The notes under the pieces are model-generated. The model had not been told where the DNA came from. It worked only from the letters and a program-made list of their open reading frames with translations, and ran no database searches. Shown here one piece after another: positions 23,992-26,344 of a stretch of DNA of 26,344 nt (positions are counted from its first letter, which is position 1; each line of letters starts with the position of its first letter). Both the position numbers and the translations under genes were made by a program. Origin of the DNA: GCA-003244245 sp964250265 (GTDB taxonomy: Bacteria > Actinomycetota > Actinomycetes > Mycobacteriales > Pseudonocardiaceae); contig CAXUFG010000048.1 in the NCBI GenBank assembly GCA_964250265.1, forward strand, positions 1 through 26,344. Direction: 5' to 3'.

Positions 23992-25329
23992 TCACACTGG
24001 GCTCGCGCCGGAGCGGCCCGGACATGGTTCAACTGCGGATGCGGGCAGTGGCCGTGGCCGCACCGGTCGCATCGCGACGTGACCCGCGGCGTTGCGCCAG
24101 GTGTGTCGGCCGGCGCGGCGCAGCACGGTGACCGCGTCGTCGACGAAGCCCTCGCGCTCGAGCTGCTGGGTTACCGCCGCAGTACCCTCATCGAGAACAG
24201 CGTGCGTCACCTGCTCGTCCGCGGCCCCCAGATACCCATCAGGCTGGCGGCGGCAGATGCCTTTCTGCGCGAGCAATGCATCGAGCCGTTCATCAAACCG
24301 GATGCGGAAGGCATCGTCGTTGCGAATGATCCCCACTGCTTCAGCATTGCAGATATTCTCCTGACTGTCGTCGTGCAATGCGTACCACGGGGCGATGGCG
24401 ACGGGGCGCACGTTGTCGATGCTGAAGGCGAACTCCCTCGGCACGAGCTGGCCGTCTCGTTCCTGGTAGACGGTGTAGCGCGAGCTGGTCGAAAACGCCC
24501 AGTTATTTCCGCAGATTAATAGACCGCCGGGACGCAACAGGCCGGTGGACCACACCAGCGCACGCTCCCGAAATGCGTGGTCGAAGTACATGAGTACGTT
24601 CATGCATCGGATCGCGTCAACACCTCCCTCGATGTCGACTGAACCGATTTCGCCGCGGGTCAGGCGCAGGTTGTCGCGTTCGTAATGACGGAGCGGGTTA
24701 TGCACCAGGCGCGCCCCCCGGTACTCCACCTCCGCCAGCTCGCCGTCGTTGCCGGCGGGAAGTAGCGGCAGCAGCATCCGCAGCAGACCGAGGAAGTGTG
24801 CTCGCGTCAGGACCGGGTCGGCCGCCATGGTGCTGGTCTGGAAAAAGCGCAGGAGCTGGTCGTCGCCGAAGCACGCGTAGTCGTCCCCGTCGTAGACGAG
24901 GTAACGGTCGAACGAGGGATCGACACCGATGACCCGCCAGCCGGTGAGAGTGGTCGCGCTGTCCAAGGCGGTCAGTGGCGGGAAGCCACAACCGAGATCC
25001 AGCAGGACCGGCTCCCGCCCGGATCGGTGCCAAGGGTTTCGGGCAAGGTAGTCATCCAGCTTCTGGTGCCGACGCGGCGCGGTGATCGGTGGTACCGCGC
25101 CGTCCCAGGCGCTCGGCACCGACCTGGGTACGCCGCCCATGATCTGGGCCGTGTGAACCGACAGGTCCATCGCGTCGAACCGAGCGACCCGCATGAGCCG
25201 AAACGTGCGGTCGGCGAGCGCTTGCGCGTCGGCACTGGCCTCGTTCAGAGGTTCGAGGGCGGCGAGCGCGGCCGGTGACAGCCGGTTGTCAAAGTACGTG
25301 GCGTTCCACCTGTCCACAATGCTGCTCAT
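23992..25329 (-). CDS. Class I SAM-dependent methyltransferase
   Basis: A 445-residue protein. After about 120 helical residues, VLLDLGCGFPPLTALDSATT is SAM motif I and WRVIGVDPSFDRYLVYDGDD carries the acidic residue that holds the ribose. VDAIRCMNVLMYFD and LLRPGGLLICGNNW are motifs IV and VI. The CMNVLMYF segment resembles the CheR family, but the rest does not and no receptor-binding part is seen. ATG 25329 is chosen; ATG 25410 and the GTG/TTG-type opening to 25443 are possible. It is divergent from ilvD. Substrate unknown; it may tailor a metabolite. The C-terminal tail is long and proline-rich. Confidence 0.8.
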   Translation of the reverse strand: MSSIVDRWNATYFDNRLSPAALAALEPLNEASADAQALADRTFRLMRVARFDAMDLSVHTAQIMGGVPRSVPSAWDGAVPPITAPRRHQKLDDYLARNPWHRSGREPVLLDLGCGFPPLTALDSATTLTGWRVIGVDPSFDRYLVYDGDDYACFGDDQLLRFFQTSTMAADPVLTRAHFLGLLRMLLPLLPAGNDGELAEVEYRGARLVHNPLRHYERDNLRLTRGEIGSVDIEGGVDAIRCMNVLMYFDHAFRERALVWSTGLLRPGGLLICGNNWAFSTSSRYTVYQERDGQLVPREFAFSIDNVRPVAIAPWYALHDDSQENICNAEAVGIIRNDDAFRIRFDERLDALLAQKGICRRQPDGYLGAADEQVTHAVLDEGTAAVTQQLEREGFVDDAVTVLRRAGRHTWRNAAGHVAMRPVRPRPLPASAVEPCPGRSGASPV

Positions 25330-25472
25330 CTGATCAAGTGCCCCGTAATCATTCGTCGCTGACAAGGTAAGCACCGCCGCGCGGCACCGCCTTCTCCCAA
25401 GGGTGGTCATAGTGTCGTCGCTGGTGAGACGATGGTGCCCCAACTAGTGGACCACTTCCTGGAGTCAGTGAT

Positions 25473-26344
25473 ATGCCCCCTCTGCGGTCGCGAACGGTCA
25501 CGCATGGACGCAACATGGCGGGCGCCCGCGCGCTATGGCGGGCGACCGGCATGACCGACGACGATTTCGGCAAGCCGATCGTGGCGGTGGCGAACAGCTT
25601 CACTCAGTTCGTGCCCGGCCACGTGCACCTGCGTGATGTGGGCCGCATCGTCGCCGAGTCGGTCACCGCGGCGGGTGGGGTGGGCAAGGAGTTCAACACG
25701 ATCGCGGTGGATGACGGCATCGCGATGGGCCACGGCGGCATGCTCTACTCGCTGCCCAGCCGCGAGCTGATCGCCGATGCGGTGGAGTACATGGTGAACG
25801 CGCACTGCGCTGACGCCCTGGTCTGCATCTCCAACTGTGACAAGATCACACCCGGGATGCTGCTCGCCGCGCTGCGGCTGGATGTCCCGACCGTGTTCGT
25901 CTCGGGCGGCCCCATGGAGGCCGGTCGTACCGTCTCGGTGGATGGGGTGGTCCGCCGCCGGCTGGATCTGATCAGCGCGATCTCGGCCGCCGCTGATGAC
26001 GCGGTCTCGGAGGACCAGCTCGGTGAGATCGAGCGCTCGGCCTGCCCGACCTGCGGGTCCTGTTCTGGCATGTTCACCGCGAACTCGATGAACTGCCTGG
26101 TCGAGGCACTGGGGTTGGGGCTGCCCGGCAACGGTTCGTTGCTGGCCACACACGCGGCGCGCCGCAGGCTGTTCGCTGATGCGGGCACGACTGTGGTGGA
26201 GCTGGCCCGGCGGTACTACGACGGGGATGACCACTCAGTGCTGCCCCGCGCCATCGCGAGCCAAGGCGCGTTCGCCAACGCGATGGCCTTGGACGTGGCG
26301 ATGGGCGGGTCCACCAACACGGTGCTGCACCTGCTCGCCGCGGC
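25473..26344 (+). CDS. ilvD: Dihydroxy-acid dehydratase, 5' part
   Basis: The frame opens at ATG 25473 with GGAG eight bases upstream and runs off the window after 290 complete codons, so about half of the usual 560-615 residues are present. It makes 2-oxo acids from 2,3-dihydroxy acids in valine, leucine and isoleucine synthesis. IGLAMGHGGM-type DDGIAMGHGGMLYSLPSREL, CISNCDKITPGML and RSACPTCGSCSGMFTANSMN show the iron-sulfur cysteines and active-site signatures. FGKPIVAVANSFTQFVPGHV is the usual N-terminal block. This is a core gene and probably marks the right edge of the accessory region. Confidence 0.96.
   Translation, partial: MPPLRSRTVTHGRNMAGARALWRATGMTDDDFGKPIVAVANSFTQFVPGHVHLRDVGRIVAESVTAAGGVGKEFNTIAVDDGIAMGHGGMLYSLPSRELIADAVEYMVNAHCADALVCISNCDKITPGMLLAALRLDVPTVFVSGGPMEAGRTVSVDGVVRRRLDLISAISAAADDAVSEDQLGEIERSACPTCGSCSGMFTANSMNCLVEALGLGLPGNGSLLATHAARRRLFADAGTTVVELARRYYDGDDHSVLPRAIASQGAFANAMALDVAMGGSTNTVLHLLAA

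Overview
The window is high-GC DNA from an actinobacterium. Its left end reproduces the mycobacterial gene order Rv3676-Rv3671c: crp, a small membrane protein, nth, a TlpA-like redoxin, a NUDIX hydrolase and marP. A DUF3558 lipoprotein follows. Together with the many GTG and TTG starts, this suggests the order Pseudonocardiales or a relative; the genus cannot be read from the sequence. The right end is the start of ilvD, another core gene. Between the lipoprotein (ends 5097) and ilvD (starts 25473) lie about 20 kb of accessory genes that look like a defence and specialised-metabolism island.

Layout. (1) 13-5097: core block. crp and its small membrane partner read left; nth, tlpA-like, nudix, marP and the lipoprotein read right as a tightly coupled operon (two GTGA stop/start overlaps). 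(2) 5098-5742: non-coding scar carrying a decayed fragment of an AlbA_2/ATPase gene and a possible frameshifted remnant. (3) 5743-6766: a VapBC45-type toxin-antitoxin pair with an A10 homopolymer in the antitoxin. (4) 6798-7173: a small antitoxin-like gene and a 35-codon reading frame coupled to the kinase. (5) 7173-9934: a minus-strand operon of two small unknown proteins, a radical SAM/SPASM enzyme, a 43-residue Cys-containing peptide that ORF callers easily miss, and an APH-fold kinase. It faces a divergent XRE regulator (10137-11429) and is followed by a PIG-L deacetylase. I read this as a candidate RiPP (ribosomally made, modified peptide) locus, the most interesting system here. (6) 12661-14217: an uncharacterised pair, a four-helix membrane protein and a soluble protein, downstream of (7) 14427-20964: a type I restriction-modification operon hsdR-hsdS-hsdM whose hsdR is split by an in-frame TAG. 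(8) 21173-22920: an AlbA_2/GHKL ATPase gene and a small acidic protein. (9) 22922-23892: a decayed antitoxin fragment and a MntA/HepT pair in which hepT is frameshifted. (10) 23992-25329: a SAM-dependent methyltransferase divergent from ilvD.

How it fits together. The island holds several defence modules in different states: apparently intact (VapBC45-like, HsdS/HsdM, MntA), broken by one lesion (HsdR, HepT) or reduced to fragments. The left scar holds a fragment of the right-hand ATPase gene, and the right side holds a fragment of the left-hand antitoxin. This reciprocal pattern points to repeated exchange of related modules at this site. In the putative RiPP operon the SPASM enzyme would modify the peptide, a hairpin between peptide and kinase could set their relative expression, and the XRE protein would control the divergent promoters. 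No dedicated transporter or protease is visible, so export or leader removal would need genes outside the locus.
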